Assembly: GCA_030068075.1 (NCBI GenBank)
Contig: CM057826.1
Location: 66,561,312 to 66,625,311, forward strand
DNA: 64,000 nucleotides
Direction: 5' to 3'
DNA from: Paguma larvata
Taxonomy: Eukaryota > Chordata > Mammalia > Carnivora > Viverridae
A program made the translations under genes and the position numbers. Under the pieces are notes generated by a model, which made no database searches, was not told the DNA's origin, and saw nothing but the letters and a program-made list of their open reading frames with translations. Within the stretch, counting starts at the first letter, position 1; each line of letters begins with the position of its first letter. Shown here one piece after another: positions 35,985-47,767 of this stretch.

Positions 35985-36398
35985 ACCTCAACACTTGAAT
36001 GAGATCATTCTATCAAAGTAAATCTGCAAATTCCTTCTAAATCTGATGTGCAAATAATTATATATAAATAAATTTAAAATGCTATATATAGTCTATGCCA
36101 TAGTTTAGAAAGAAGAATATTAACCTTTCTAAACTAAATTTAGGTTCGCAGAAAGTACTAAACATTTTCAAGCTGAATGTTGAAGCAGTGCATCCATTTT
36201 CTTTAGTTGAATATGTTGATATTAATTGTAAAGTCAAGCTTACCAATTAACCCTCTACGGAAGAAATAATCACATATGTGGCTCACATTATTGGTTTTGT
36301 CTGAAGTACTGCCACTAAGTGATTGTAATTAAGCTGTCCTGTTTGCATCAAATGTGAAAACTGTGATCAAAACAGTAGTCAAATTTGGTTTCATTGGA

Positions 36399-36404
36399 AA
36401 TAAA
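36399..36404 (+). promoter_or_regulatory. PJA2: Proximal poly(A) signal AATAAA
   Basis: The canonical hexamer is followed about 20 nt later by tgcttttttattggtccct, a plausible U/GU-rich downstream element. Use would give a 3' UTR of about 440 nt. An earlier hexamer at 36067 is in a purely AT-rich context and is less convincing. Confidence 0.5.
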
Positions 36405-36663
36405 AAGAATTCTAAAACATGCTTTTTTATTGGTCCCTTTGCTTTTGCTACATCAGAACCTCTTGGTTCATAATAGTGAGTGATTTTTTAGGAAGGTGTC
36501 TGCTCTTCCATCTTTGTTTAAAATGAGGACTTTTTAGAATGCCAAACAAAAGCCAGAATTTTGACTAGAATATCACAAAATTGTAAAATCTTAAATGCAA
36601 TCCCCTTGGAATGGATAGGTAGTAAAATAAGCTTTTTTTTCCTACACGGTGGATGTGCTTAAA

Positions 36664-36725
36664 GTAAGGTTAGTAAAGCGTGAGTGTTCTACTGTGGTTG
36701 GCGCTTGAGGTAAGGTTAGTAAAGC
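36664..36725 (+). repeat. Direct 16-bp duplication in the 3' UTR
   Basis: The 16-mer gtaaggttagtaaagc occurs at 36664-36679 and again, identical, at 36710-36725, 46 bp apart. It is probably a local duplication. No known binding element is recognised in it. Confidence 0.7.
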
Positions 36726-36853
36726 TTATGAACAATCTGGCGTGCTCAGTGCTTGGCATGAGGAGATGGATTAGATGGCCTCATGAAATCCTTTCTCCTT
36801 GGTTGCAGCTATACTTGAGAACATGGCACATGTGTTTAATAAGTATTGGTTTT

Positions 36854-36946
36854 TAATTTATAAATTTATAAATAAATACACTTATAATAAACGTAAATGT
36901 AAATACATTTAAGTATATGTATTTATTTATAAATTTATAAATATTA
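36854..36946 (+). repeat. AT-rich inverted repeat (stem-loop) in the PJA2 3' UTR
   Basis: The left arm 36854-36880 is the reverse complement of the right arm 36918-36946 over 27 bases, apart from a 2-base bulge; both arms are built from ttataaatttataaataaa. The 37-nt loop holds a second small hairpin (aaatgta-aa-tacattt at 36895-36910). It would fold in RNA or extrude as a cruciform. It is nearly pure A/T, so stability is limited. Confidence 0.75.
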
Positions 36947-39180
36947 GTTATAGTTTGTTTAAAATAACTTTGGTTCTGAAATATTTCAGAAAGCCTGAAA
37001 ACAAGCATAAAGCGTTTCAACATCCATTCTGTTGTATCCCGAGGGGACTGATCCTTACTAGAAGGTTAATTATACCAACTTGTATAAAGCATAAAATTGA
37101 TGGAGTATAGAAGAGATTTGGCCACATTTTTTTGCAACATACCTAAACCTTACTGTTTTGTACTTTATTCCTTTAGAGAATTCCTGAACAAGGATTATTC
37201 ATAGTACATTTTCAGCATTTGTTCTTTACACTAATTTATTCTGATAAAATTATTCACCTGGAAATAAATGATAAAAATAGATAGTTTCCAAGTAATCCAA
37301 AATGAGCCCTGGGTGAAAAGGGTGTAGATTATATGATGATCACTAGGGACTTTGAGCAGAACTGAACATGTAACACAGTTCCTTTCTTATTTGCCTTTTT
37401 CTAAAAGAGAAAAGCAGAGCCTGACCCCAGGTTTGCCCTCCGGAAGGGCTGTGTTCACATATTTCTGTAATAGTGAGGAAATGAACTTTCCTTAGTTGTT
37501 TTTATGGGAAAGTTGACCTTCGGGGTCATCCATAATTATATAACTCCAAAATAAGATGGCACACCTTTCCGTTTAGGTGATCACACCCAGTGGGCAAATG
37601 TGTACAAACAAGAATGTGATATTTAACGCATAGATGTGACTTGATACCGGCACCAGAGAATGATGGATGTTAGAATGCCACACTGAAGCAAGTATAATTG
37701 TAAAGCACGTCGTGAGCATACATCCATCTGAGTAGTACATTGATAATTTAGCTTGGACATAAAAGGAATATTTCTGTGGCTTCCCAAATGCAAGATTACA
37801 TTTTATTTGTGTAATTTTCTCTGAGTATTTATATTCCATCTCGTTTCTCCATTCTTAAACGAATTTTCACTGTTGGCACATTTGAGGCTTAAATATAAGG
37901 AACATAACACTTGCATTCTAATTTTTGCATATATTGTAAATGTGTGTCTGGTATTTACAGCAAAATACTGTGTATCCTTTTATGGGTAAAACAAAACTGA
38001 ACATTGCATGCATGTAATGTGGTGACTTTGTAATTTAGGGATTCTTTGGGGCTTCTGTGACTTTGGAAATGCTTACATTCAGGCCTTAATGTTGCATTAG
38101 CTAGCATGTTTTCCTTCTGATGTATATAGTCACTGTTGTATAAACTAATCTTTGCTTGTTTTCTACTCTGTGATCTTTCCATACCATATTTCATTGATGA
38201 TCAGTTAGTGTCAAGGAGTCAAATCAGATTAAAATTAATTTTCTTGTGTATATTGTGGAACTTTGTGGCTAGTGTGATTTTTAATTTTTTTCTTTTCTTT
38301 TTCTTGTTTCTCTTTTGTTGTTTTCTTCCTTTAAGTAATATTGATCAGTTGTGACACTTACTCGTTAAACTGACATAGCTACAGATTTCTCTGTAGTAAG
38401 TAAGCCACACATTATATTTAGGCAGTGTTAAGGGACGTCAGTTTTCTTCTCCTAGATAGCAGCTGTCCCAAAGAAAATATTTCTTCTTTGCCTGTTAAGA
38501 TTTAGCTATTATCTGCCAGTTGTTAAGAGGTTTTGGTTCCAAACTCAACCAGCAGTGTTGAGAGCTGAACTTAAGATAACCGTTGTACTTTTTGCTTTCC
38601 ATCTGCTCCTATCCTTCATTCTTGGCTCCCTACTATCTATAAACAGCTGCTATGAAGGAGAAAAGTTGAATTAGAGTTGGCTTAAAAATTTTTTTTCAGG
38701 AAAATTGGGATTTTAAGATTTTCATTGTAACAAGTTGATATAAGCTGAGGCAGAAAAGTTCAGATACCAAAATATCGTTTGATTCTCTGTAACACTGTTT
38801 GGATCCTTTTGGAAAAGTTAAGAATATATGGAGGTAAATTAGGAATAAGTATAAATATTGATTAAAGTATTGTTTCTCTTATTTCTGTATGTTAAGTGAC
38901 TTGACCTAATAATTTTATTTTTTTTAACATTTTCTTCTTCCTTGTAATATGAATGCTGATATTTAAAGGTAGATCCATGTGGTTTTCTGTTGTGTTTCTT
39001 AATTGTTTATCTCTGAGCTAACTCTTAAGATTATTTGTGATTTCGATTTATATATAAGCTGTTAAATATATATGAACTGTTAAAATGGAATGCAAGTTTT
39101 TCAAAAGCCCAAGTCTAAATGTAATGATTGGTTTATTGTTCAACAACCCCAGTCCATCATTTTCCGTGTAAATCATAAAC

Positions 39181-39186
39181 AATAAA
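39181..39186 (+). promoter_or_regulatory. PJA2: Distal poly(A) signal AATAAA
   Basis: The hexamer in acaataaacagg is followed by cagtggtcatttctaat, which is GT/T-rich. It lies at the end of the repeat-free block downstream of PJA2, so it is the best candidate for the long 3' UTR end. It could be coincidental. Confidence 0.45.
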
Positions 39187-39989
39187 CAGGATGTACTCAG
39201 TGGTCATTTCTAATATTTAATTGTGCAGTCACGTCACTTCTCTAATTTAACCCTGGAGGATTTAGCATTAATGGCAAAGAACACAGCTGTTAAGAAAGTC
39301 TGGAATAGGCTTCTGGGCACATGATTTTTTAGTCCTTGAACTGTGACCTAAGAAGGCCCTAACAGAGAGCCCAGCTGTGCAGAAGTGGTTGGTGGACTTC
39401 TGGAAGGGCTCTGAAGGGGCAGTGTCTGCCCGCTCCTGCCTTATATTCTTAGCAATCCTGTGGGTTCAGCAGAGCCTGATTTCCATACTGACTCAGGACT
39501 GCAGAAACCCTCAAAGTTCCAGGACAGAGGCCCACCTCTCCTCAGTGGCTTCCTGCAAATCAGGCATAGGACTGTTATCAAGTCTACCTGTTTAGGAAGA
39601 TTCCTCGTGACTTCCAAAGGATTCAAAGACCTCACGCATTTCAGAAGGGTAAATTGAGTGCTGACAGATACGCACATATTACGTTAGAAAACTAATCATT
39701 TTGTTTAGAAGCTTTAGAATATTTAGAATTGTGATTCTCCCTCAATAGAATAAACGTGCTAGAAAAATACAGCCTTGAAGCAAGAAAAAGGAATGCTCCA
39801 TCTCTTCGTTAGTGCCAGATCCTTTTACAATTGTGTCCTATTTCATTCAGCCACTGCTTCCTGAGTTAGAGCCATTCAGCACTCCTACAAGGGATGGATT
39901 TCATTGTTAGAAGAGTGTCACCCAAATGTTCCTATAAACAGCACACATGTGACACTAGACAGAAAGGTCCTGTCTCTTCTGTGTGGTCA

Positions 39990-40930
39990 CCTCTTCATAC
40001 CTTCCCTCAGTCTTCACGTTTTTCAATTCTTACATGATATCCATTCCAGACCAACCTGGCATTGGCTCTTTCAATCCCTCTCTTAAAATACGTTGCTCAA
40101 CACTGAACACAGTTCTTCTGTGGTCTGATGAGAGTACGGTCCAGAGGCGTTATTGCCAGCTTCAAAGTGATTCTCATGACTGTTACGATTGGAATATGTT
40201 GATGTTCTCTATTATCATCACCATCATCATTAGGCAAGCTTATCATACTGTCTCTTGCCGAACTTTATAGTCATTGCTAATAAGCCACGTCCATCCTAAA
40301 ATTACTCCTACAATTTCTTAACCTAATTGAAGGACTGTATTCATCCTTATTAAATTTAACTCATAAAGTCCTTATGAGTTCTGATTCTTTCTCGTCATCT
40401 TGTGTCGGTTTCAGTTTTGATGAAGCATGCCTTTTGTATTCAGTGGCTTCGTCAAAGTTGTTCATAAATATCGAATAGAATAAAATGAAATATAGACTCT
40501 CTTACAAAAACCACTATAGACAGTACTTCAGGTGACTTTGATCCATTAGTTGGTACTTTACAGTCGTTGAAGCATCTACCAGTCACTTAGGTGTTCATGG
40601 TTCTTCATCTTGCCTAAAAGGACACTGTAAGAAATTTCATCATGTTTGGCTGACAAGCAGATAGCACTGTCTGTCCAAAGTGCCTAATCTGCTAATACAT
40701 TAAATCAAGAAAGGAAATGAAGTTACCTGGAGATGCCTTATTCTTAGTGAAACCACACTACCTCCTTTTCCAACTGGTCACATGCTGTCTGTTTATTAAT
40801 CTGCGCTAGAATTTCATAACTGATAAATGTCAAGCTCATTTTATAATTTTTAGACTGTTTTTCCTCTCAAAAATGTGAAATTTGATATAACATGACCCTG
40901 ACATGTCGCTTAATTGTTCTGCTTCTGTTT
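39990..40930 (+). mobile_element. Ancient CR1/L3-type LINE remnant
   Basis: Ordered similarity to the L3/CR1 3' region: caacactgaacacagttctt, ctgtggtctgatgagagtac, ccagaggcgttattgccagc, then ctgcgctagaatttcataac followed by gtcaagctcattttataatt. No ORF survives. Such elements were inactive before placental radiation, so any clear similarity over about 900 bp is notable. Confidence 0.6.
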
Positions 40931-43489
40931 CCCCTGTAGGGTAACGAATCTAAATTATAGGTTCAGTACTACTGTTTGTGCATGGGAAAAGGTTTGAAAA
41001 AAAGTGTTCTCTATTGATAAAGTCATGGGGAAATACTGTTTCATTTTGGCACTACCTTTTAGGATTGATGAGCATTTCAGATGAAAATCTTACAAGCATC
41101 TGAATCACCTTTCAGAAGTTGAAAGATTCTGATGGAGGAAATTTATTAAATAAAATTTAATAATAATTTTACTGAAAAGCTTCATGCCTGGATATGGCAG
41201 TTTACTCCATTTTTGTATTCTTAATTATCCATATGCAGTTTTTATAGTGAAAATTGGAGACAGGGAGGTCTTTATCTTTTCAGGAAAGTTCCACCTCTTA
41301 CTTATCCAGTCACTGTCAGTAAGAAATTCTGCAAGCCATTATGATTTCTTTTGATTATAACACAACATCTCTTCTTAATAAAATTATTTGAAAAAAAGCA
41401 CTTTTACATTCTAAGACTAGTTCCCACATATGACATGCTAAGTGTTAGACATTGTGTCAGGCTCTCTGTTTTAGTTCATCTTTACAATGAATCTGCAGGG
41501 AAGGTGGTTTCGTCCCAACATTTCAAATTAAAAAATTGAATCCTAGTTCTTAAGAGCTCAAGGATTCTTTCTAATGCACGCCACCTTCCCGGATAGGAGC
41601 AACCTATCTGATCACTGTTAAATAACTTGTTGAGATGCAGTCTGAGTTTTAAAAATGGAAAAAAGGCGAGGAGCTGTTCGAAATTCTGAAAAGTATTTTG
41701 TTTGTTTTCTTCCTTGCCATATTATTTTGGTAAAATGTTAACATTGAGACATTTTTGCCTTAAGTAATGTACTGCCGACCCAAGCTCTAATGTCCTGCTT
41801 AGTAAAGTTTCTTACGCACCATTTAGATCTGATGAGAGCCTCCTAGCCGCCTAACAGTTTGGGATCCTTTTAAATTATTTTGCCAAGACCTTGGCCTGAG
41901 ATATGTGGCATGCTTTTGTCCCTTCAGCCAGTGAGACCTCACTAATGTAGACACCCGTCTGTAAGTGACTAGCCCCACCCTCTTCAGAGGTCTCTGGATT
42001 TCTTCCTTAAGGAGCCACGGGCCCTCGACAATTGTAATACCACACCAAAAAATAAAGAACTTACCCCCAAACGATTTCATCAGTAGGAATAGATATTCAG
42101 CAGAGCATTTCCTTTTGATTTCAATCCTTAAATGCTATTTTAAATTCTTTCCAGGCATTTAAGCTATGCCCTAGTTCCATTTGTCTTTTATTTCTGTTGT
42201 TGTTAAAAGAACCTGTTAATGGCTTAATTATAAGGGGTTTTACTACATACCATCATGCTGACCAACCAGTCTTTGGCCTCAACAAATGATTCCCTCTTTT
42301 GACCTGGACTAAGAATCCTTGAACCCTGGCATTGCAGTACCCTTCCTTGGTTTGATGCCATTACAGATTGTCAGTTTTTCTTTTAGTTTAAATACACATT
42401 TAAGGCAGATGAAGATAGGAATGGGGAGCTTACAAAATCAACCTTGTCTGGATAGCAGCTTTAGTCTAGGGTAATAGTGAATGACATGAATGCCTTGGTT
42501 ACAGCCCACCTCTCAATAAGTAGCACCTGAAAGAAGACGTTAAAAAATTTTTTTTAATAAAAATTTATTCCACTTTTGCAAATAATATATTAGAATGTAT
42601 CGGCCTGGCATCCTCCCTGAATCTGCTGATAAATGCCCTCATCAAGCCCAGCAAATGAACTGTTTGCATTTCCTGAGCTGCTTAACAAATGTTTATCAAG
42701 GGCTGCTCTGGCACAGCTGTAAACAAGTTCTCTGAACACCTGGAGTCTCCACTGGCGTGAGGAGACTCTATTACAGCCCCCTCACCCGTCCCAGGCAGCT
42801 GGATTCACTCTATGGGAAGGGTTTCATCTTGGCCTGGGAAATGCCTGGTTCACAGTGCTTTAAGAGCTCGTCTGTGGTTTTCAAAGCTAGAAACCACCAC
42901 AACAAGGAGAGAGAATAACCAATGCTGGAGCTCCCAGGTGACTATTCCAAGTACCCTCAAGCCTGAAGAATCTATAGGTATGTTGCTATGTTTATAGGTC
43001 GAAGATCTCTTAGCAGGTTTTGGCCCTGAGACGATCTCTCACAACCAGGGAAGTTGGAAAGTTGATTTTCCGGAAATGGGGCTGAGCAGAATGGAGGGAA
43101 GAAGCAAAATTTCAAAGTGTCTTGCTTTATTTCCTGTGCTCTACTTTTATTACTTTTCCCTCCTACTCCATGTGTTCTATGGCATTTACACATAGGCATC
43201 CAATGTGTTTTTACCCTGAAATTGGTACATAAAGCAGGTATTTCTGAAGCATTGCTTTCCTGCTGGCTCTGTGTAGTCTCTGTGGCAAAATAACCTTACA
43301 CGTTTTAGTAACCATGCTGATGGACCAGAACTCACATACCCTGAAAACTATCTTACTCAGGGCTTGACAGGGAGTAAGTACCATTGTCAACTTGCCAAAT
43401 TTACTACATTTTAACTCACAGCAGCTGAATGCTGTTTGGGTTATAAAGAACAGAAGAGGTACAGAAGATGTAGGATAGCGAGTAAATCA
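40931..43489 (+). other. Intergenic sequence, mostly unique
   Basis: No gene or young repeat is seen. A MIR-like scrap lies near 41440-41510. 42590-42960 is a balanced-composition stretch with forkhead-like tgtaaaca, E-box cagctg and gctgataa motifs, a possible conserved element by composition only. Confidence 0.4.
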
Positions 43490-43700
43490 GCGAACATTCG
43501 TTGAGTGCATACTATTTGCGGGGAACTTTTATAGGTAATTTTATATGTATTATCGTAGTTAATCCTAACAAAAATTATTAGAGGTAGACTACTCTCTGCA
43601 AAAGGCATCAAAAGTTTCAGTAACTGCCAGGATCACATAGCTAGGAAGTAAGAGAGTCAGGATTTGAGTCTGGTGCTCTATTATATTGCATCCTGCATAG
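43490..43700. repeat. MIR SINE
   Basis: The order cattcgttgagtgcatacta, ttaatcctaacaaaaattat, ggatcacatagctaggaagt, tcaggatttgagtctggtgc follows the MIR consensus course. Confidence 0.75.
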
Positions 43701-44394
43701 GTAAGTGAGAGAATAGTCAAGCTAAATATAAACAAGGTAAACTCTAGCCGCAGGACTGCCAGTTCTTACAGACTCGCCTGCAAGTTCAGTAGCCGTTTAC
43801 AACCCTGTTTCACAGAAGATGAAAACACTAAACATTGGGACAAAAATGACTGAGAAGTTGGTAATTACCAGTATTACACAGAGAATAAACCCAGAGAGGC
43901 TAAGGAGAGGAGCCTAAACACATTAAATTGATTTCTTTTCCTACCTGCAAAACGATCTCAACAGATGTGTAAGTGTCTGTTAACTCAAACCCACTGCGGA
44001 GAGAATTCTCCCTCCACCATTTTTCTCTTGTCAGTCCCTGTGGCACCCACAGTTCCAGTGACCACTATCCGTGTCTCTAAATAAGCAAGATCAATGATGT
44101 GGTCAAAGGAAGTTTATCGTATTTTTACAGAACGGTAAGGCCTGGGTAGAAAGCAAGTTGTGTTTGAATAGGGGTAAATGTCAAGTCCCTACTGTTATGC
44201 TACTTCCACTCTACATGGTCTTGTTCTGTCCTAATTAGTCTCAGTCCCAGACAGCTAATCCTTTTGGTTAATGAAAATCCATGGCCTCATCATGTCCAGT
44301 AACAGATACCACAGGAGGCCGAGAGAGCATTGCCAAAGCAGCTTGGCAGAAGGTGGTGCTTGTCTACTCAAAGACTGCTTTGCCCTAGCAATCA

Positions 44395-44520
44395 ATGAAA
44401 AGTTAATGATTAAATCACCAATATATGACCTCATTTAAGGAGGGTGCAGTGGTATCGCCCATGATCACACAGCTGGCAAATGTTGGAGCTAGGACTCAGG
44501 TCTTATGACCACAAGCTTTT
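44395..44520. repeat. MIR fragment
   Basis: The stretch atgatcacacagctggcaaa, tgttggagctaggactcagg, tcttatgaccacaagctttt is the typical MIR segment around the cacacagct core. Confidence 0.65.
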
Positions 44521-44749
44521 TTACTACTTGGTCAAAAGCTATGCTCTTGCTTTCTTGTCCAGTGTAATCCTTTGGTAAGCCAGGGCAGCAGCTAAGGTTA
44601 TATCAGAAATCAGTTGCATTTGCCTACGAACCTGCTTTGTAGTATGTTCTCAGCTGCAAGAAGACAGAGTGGGAAAATAGTGGCAAATAAGCAGATTAAG
44701 CCATTTACTTGTAAGTACTTTTTTTGGCTTTCATTTTTTGGTCATTTTT

Positions 44750-44938
44750 TTAAATCTTTATTTATTTATTTTGAGGGATGGGGAGGGGCAGAAAGAGGGA
44801 GAAAGAGAATCCTCAGTGGGCTCCATGCTCTCAATGCAGAGCCCAACACGGGGTTCGATCCCACAAACCGAGAAATCATAACCTGAGCCAGAATCAAGAG
44901 TCAGATGCTTAACCAACTGAGCCACTCAGGGGCCCTAG
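44750..44938 (-). mobile_element. CAN SINE, antisense
   Basis: Tail aatctttatttatttatttt, a GA-rich body and the inverse head gagccactcaggggccct. An imperfect 10-bp flank duplication, ggtcattttt / ggtcagtttt, lies at 44740 and 44939. Confidence 0.88.
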
Positions 44939-45464
44939 GTCAGTTTTAAGTTAGGAAAGCTTGAAGTAGGAAGTGAGGGAGAGAGTGTGGGTGTGCAGAG
45001 GAGGAGAGCAGGTCTCTAGAATGAGACCAAATAAAAGCAAATGTTAGCAGTTCTCCAGCTTCCAGCAGTTGAGAATTTCTCCACAGGTATTTGCCACATG
45101 TTAACCATCTTAAGGGATTTTTTAAAAAGATATGTCAATACTTTAATAAAAATCATTTTAATAACATTTCAAAAATACGTGTGCAGTTAAAAGAAGATAT
45201 AACAAACCCCCATCATCTATCTTCATGGCTTTAAAAATTTAAGAATTATTAACATTTCACCATATTGGCAAAAAAACACAAACATATGCTTATCTATGTG
45301 TATATAGCTGTTCTTTTCCTCAAAAACGGGCAGTGTCCTCTAGGAAAGTTGATTTCAACCTCCGCACACAGACTCCTTCTCAGACGCCCTCCTGAAACCC
45401 TACGAGCCTCCCACAGTCACTGGGGATTTATAGGCTTTGCCTAGCACATCACCTGGGATCAGTT

Positions 45465-45660
45465 GGCTGGAGGCGATACCGTGGAATACTGGCCCAGAGA
45501 GTGCCAGAATGGGAATTGAAGTCCGCCCGAGGTGCAGGCAGGGCGGGGGCGGGGCCTAAGAGCTGTCCCCGCCCACCGCTCTCCATCACTACGTGCCCGC
45601 CACCTCTGTTTTCGCTGTGGGACGTGCCAAAGTCGTTCAGCCCAGCAGCCAGGTAAGCTT
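45465..45660 (+). promoter_or_regulatory. CpG-rich promoter-like island with first-exon donor
   Basis: This short block has many CpGs (roughly 15-18 by hand count to 45740), while the surrounding ~25 kb is CpG-poor. It contains overlapping Sp1/KLF boxes gggcgggggcggggc (about 45542-45556) and an inverse ccccgccc (about 45568). It also has a sequence whose reverse complement (acttcaattccca) resembles the ZNF143 motif ACTACAATTCCCA. Downstream, cagcagccag|gtaagc at 45652/45653 is a near-perfect 5' splice site. Together these look like a TATA-less promoter with a short 5' exon on the + strand. No coding potential or second exon is identified. A bidirectional promoter or a distal regulatory CpG cluster are alternatives. 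Confidence 0.5.
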
Positions 45661-46454
45661 CCCTCCCCGCAGGCTCAGCTTCCAAATCACTGAGAAAGTT
45701 TAGTCGCGCTGCATTCGGGAAGACGTCCATAATTCATGTCTTAAAAACATCAGTTTGTCCTTCTCGGGTTGGATTCTCTCTGCAGAAAATTCTACCATCT
45801 AACCTCTGGCCCGTAGTTCACCCCTGCAAAGTCTGCGGAAGGCCTCGTGGGAGACAGCATTGCTTCAGCTCTGGGCCTGGAGGTTAAGCGCATTTCATCT
45901 GTTCCAGACTGGAGTCTAGGCTGCCTTGGCTATCCCGAGAGCTTGCCCTGCAGCAGGCCTGCTATTAAAATGAAAGTACAGGGTGAAATTTGGGGCTTTT
46001 TAAGTATGACAATACTGATTAGTAATCCCTAGGAGCCCGGTGATTGCTTCATGGTCCTGAAGTAGAAAACCTGCTGCGTTTGAAGAAAAAAAAAAAAAGA
46101 AATCACAACGAAGGGAACATTTTGTCTTGTAAATTGAGTAACAGCATTCCCCAGTAACCTGTTAATGTCAGACTTGTCTACAAAAGTGAGGATAAGCTTC
46201 TTTGCACCCAGGGAGAATAATTTTTCTTTATAAGTAGAGGTACAAATTCAGGGGTGTTCTGGGCAGAATTTCTTGAAAGAGCTTGAAAAGAGGGAAGCTG
46301 AGGCAATATTTACACACTCCCAGTCGTAAGTGAAGGAAAAGCCCTCAGTCCTGCCCATTACTCTGGAGGTGACAGATACTGGTCTTTTCTTACTTCTCAG
46401 TCAGTCCCTCCTTCCATCCCTCCGCTCCTTCCTTTGTTTGCATCTTCAGCCACG
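45661..46454 (+). other. Intergenic, downstream of the promoter-like island
   Basis: CpGs thin out after about 45740. There is an A tract at 46087-46098. No second exon with convincing coding or splice context is recognised. Confidence 0.4.
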
Positions 46455-46640
46455 TTGCCTGAGTGTAAATCCCAAATCTATCCGTGTGCTAGCTGTGAAA
46501 TCTTGGGCAGCTTACTTGACCTCCACGTGTCTGTTTCCTCATCTATAGAACAGGAAAAGGTGATATTTCTCTTGTAGGACTGAGTGAGTCAATACGTGTA
46601 AAGTACTTAGAATCCTGTCAGGTACATAGTAAGTGCTGGG
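46455..46640 (+). repeat. MIR SINE
   Basis: The order gctagctgtgaaatcttggg, cagcttacttgacctccacg, tgtttcctcatctatagaac, gtaaagtacttagaatcctg, gtacatagtaagtgctgggc is a long sense MIR match. Confidence 0.85.
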
Positions 46641-47765
46641 CAGGAACACTTAGTCTGCATTTCCCATTTTGTGGAGGAAACCCTACTGCTGAGACACTCC
46701 TCTCCCTCCCAGGATCTCCCACCCCCATTTGCTGGAGGGTGGCCTACTCTGTTTAGAATTAGGGTGAGTGAAACTAAACCCCTTTTCCTCCCTTGGAAGC
46801 GAGCAGTTGCCTCTGCTTTGCCTAGGGCAGCCCTCCCCTGAGACTGGTAATATTGCAGTGCCAGCACGGTGGTCAGGCGAATTCCAGAGTTCACACTACT
46901 GAGGAGGGCACAGTTCTCAGACCTCCCACCCATCGCCACAGGTCGGGTCCTGCGCCTCCAAGTACCTTTCTCAAAAAGTTCCAAGTACCCCTTCAGGGCA
47001 TGGAACTGGCTAGACTGGTAGTGACATCTGGGGGAGAGTAAGTGTGGGCCCCAGACCTGTGTCTATCTTCAGGGTGCCCTCTCACCCTCTACTCTGCAAG
47101 TGGATTCAGTCGCTCCGGAGGGTGCCGGAATTCATGTCCATGGGGTCATTCTAGGGCCCGGTAGCCAGGCTCTGGTTCTAGGATGGCATCCTGGCCAGCA
47201 ATTCTCCTGCTGACGGGCAGCATGTGTCCTTTACGAGAGTGGGCAAGATCAGGCCACCAGAGTCCCGCTACTTTCAGGTGTACAACATAATGGTCCAATA
47301 TTTGTTTATATCACGAAATGATCACCCCAATGAGCCTAGTTAACATTTGTGCCATACATAGTTACAAATTTATTTTTCCTTGATATGAGGACGCTAAACA
47401 TCTATCAGGAACTTCCAAATATGTAGTACAGTATTATTAACTATAGTCACCATGCTGTACGTTACATCTCCAGGACTTATTTATTTTATAACTGTAATTT
47501 GTACTCTTTGACCTCATGTACCCATTTTGCCTATACCTCCCAAATCCTCCCATGCCCGGCAACCACCAATCGTTTCTCTCTATCTCTGAGCTTGGGGATT
47601 TCTTGATTTTTGGTTTTTGAGCTGTTTTAGGTTTCACATAGAAGTAAAATCATACAATTTATATCTTTCCCTGTCTGACTTATTTCACTTGGCATCATGA
47701 ACAAGGTCCATCCACGTTGCTGCAAATAGCAAGATCTCATTCTTCTTTATGGCTGAATAGTATTC

Positions 47766-47767
<2 letters not shown>

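Larger units (their letters stand above)
1..39210 (+). other. PJA2: PJA2 gene, 3' part (gene span within the window)
   Basis: Six consecutive coding exons with GT-AG introns keep one reading frame and encode the C-terminal ~280 residues of praja2, a RING-H2 E3 ubiquitin ligase. Human PJA2 is about 708 residues, so the N-terminal ~60% lies left of the window. Established knowledge: praja2 binds PKA regulatory subunits and ubiquitinates them after cAMP rise, sustaining PKA signalling; other substrates such as MOB1 are reported. Introns in the window are over 3.2, 11.6, 4.8, 13.2, 0.4 and 2.05 kb. The left edge lies inside an intron. The right limit is set by a distal AATAAA at 39181 and is approximate. 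The paralogue PJA1 is less likely, because PJA1 is essentially intronless over its main coding region and its C-terminus ends sooner after the RING. Confidence 0.95.
35985..39210 (+). other. PJA2: PJA2 3' UTR (probable long form)
   Basis: About 3.2 kb after the stop contains no recognisable SINE or L1. That is unusual in a window where repeats otherwise recur every 1-2 kb, and it fits exonic constraint. AATAAA hexamers occur at 36067, 36399 and 39181, with others in the AT-rich stem-loop near 36.87 kb. The 36399 and 39181 hexamers have the more convincing downstream T/GT-rich stretches. ORFs in this stretch are short and are noise. The exact end cannot be fixed without transcript data. Confidence 0.65.

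Noticed and set aside
45449..45730. 93-aa minus-strand ORF over the CpG island
   Set aside because: Open mainly because GC-rich sequence has few stops. It has no recognisable motif and no supporting splice or start context.
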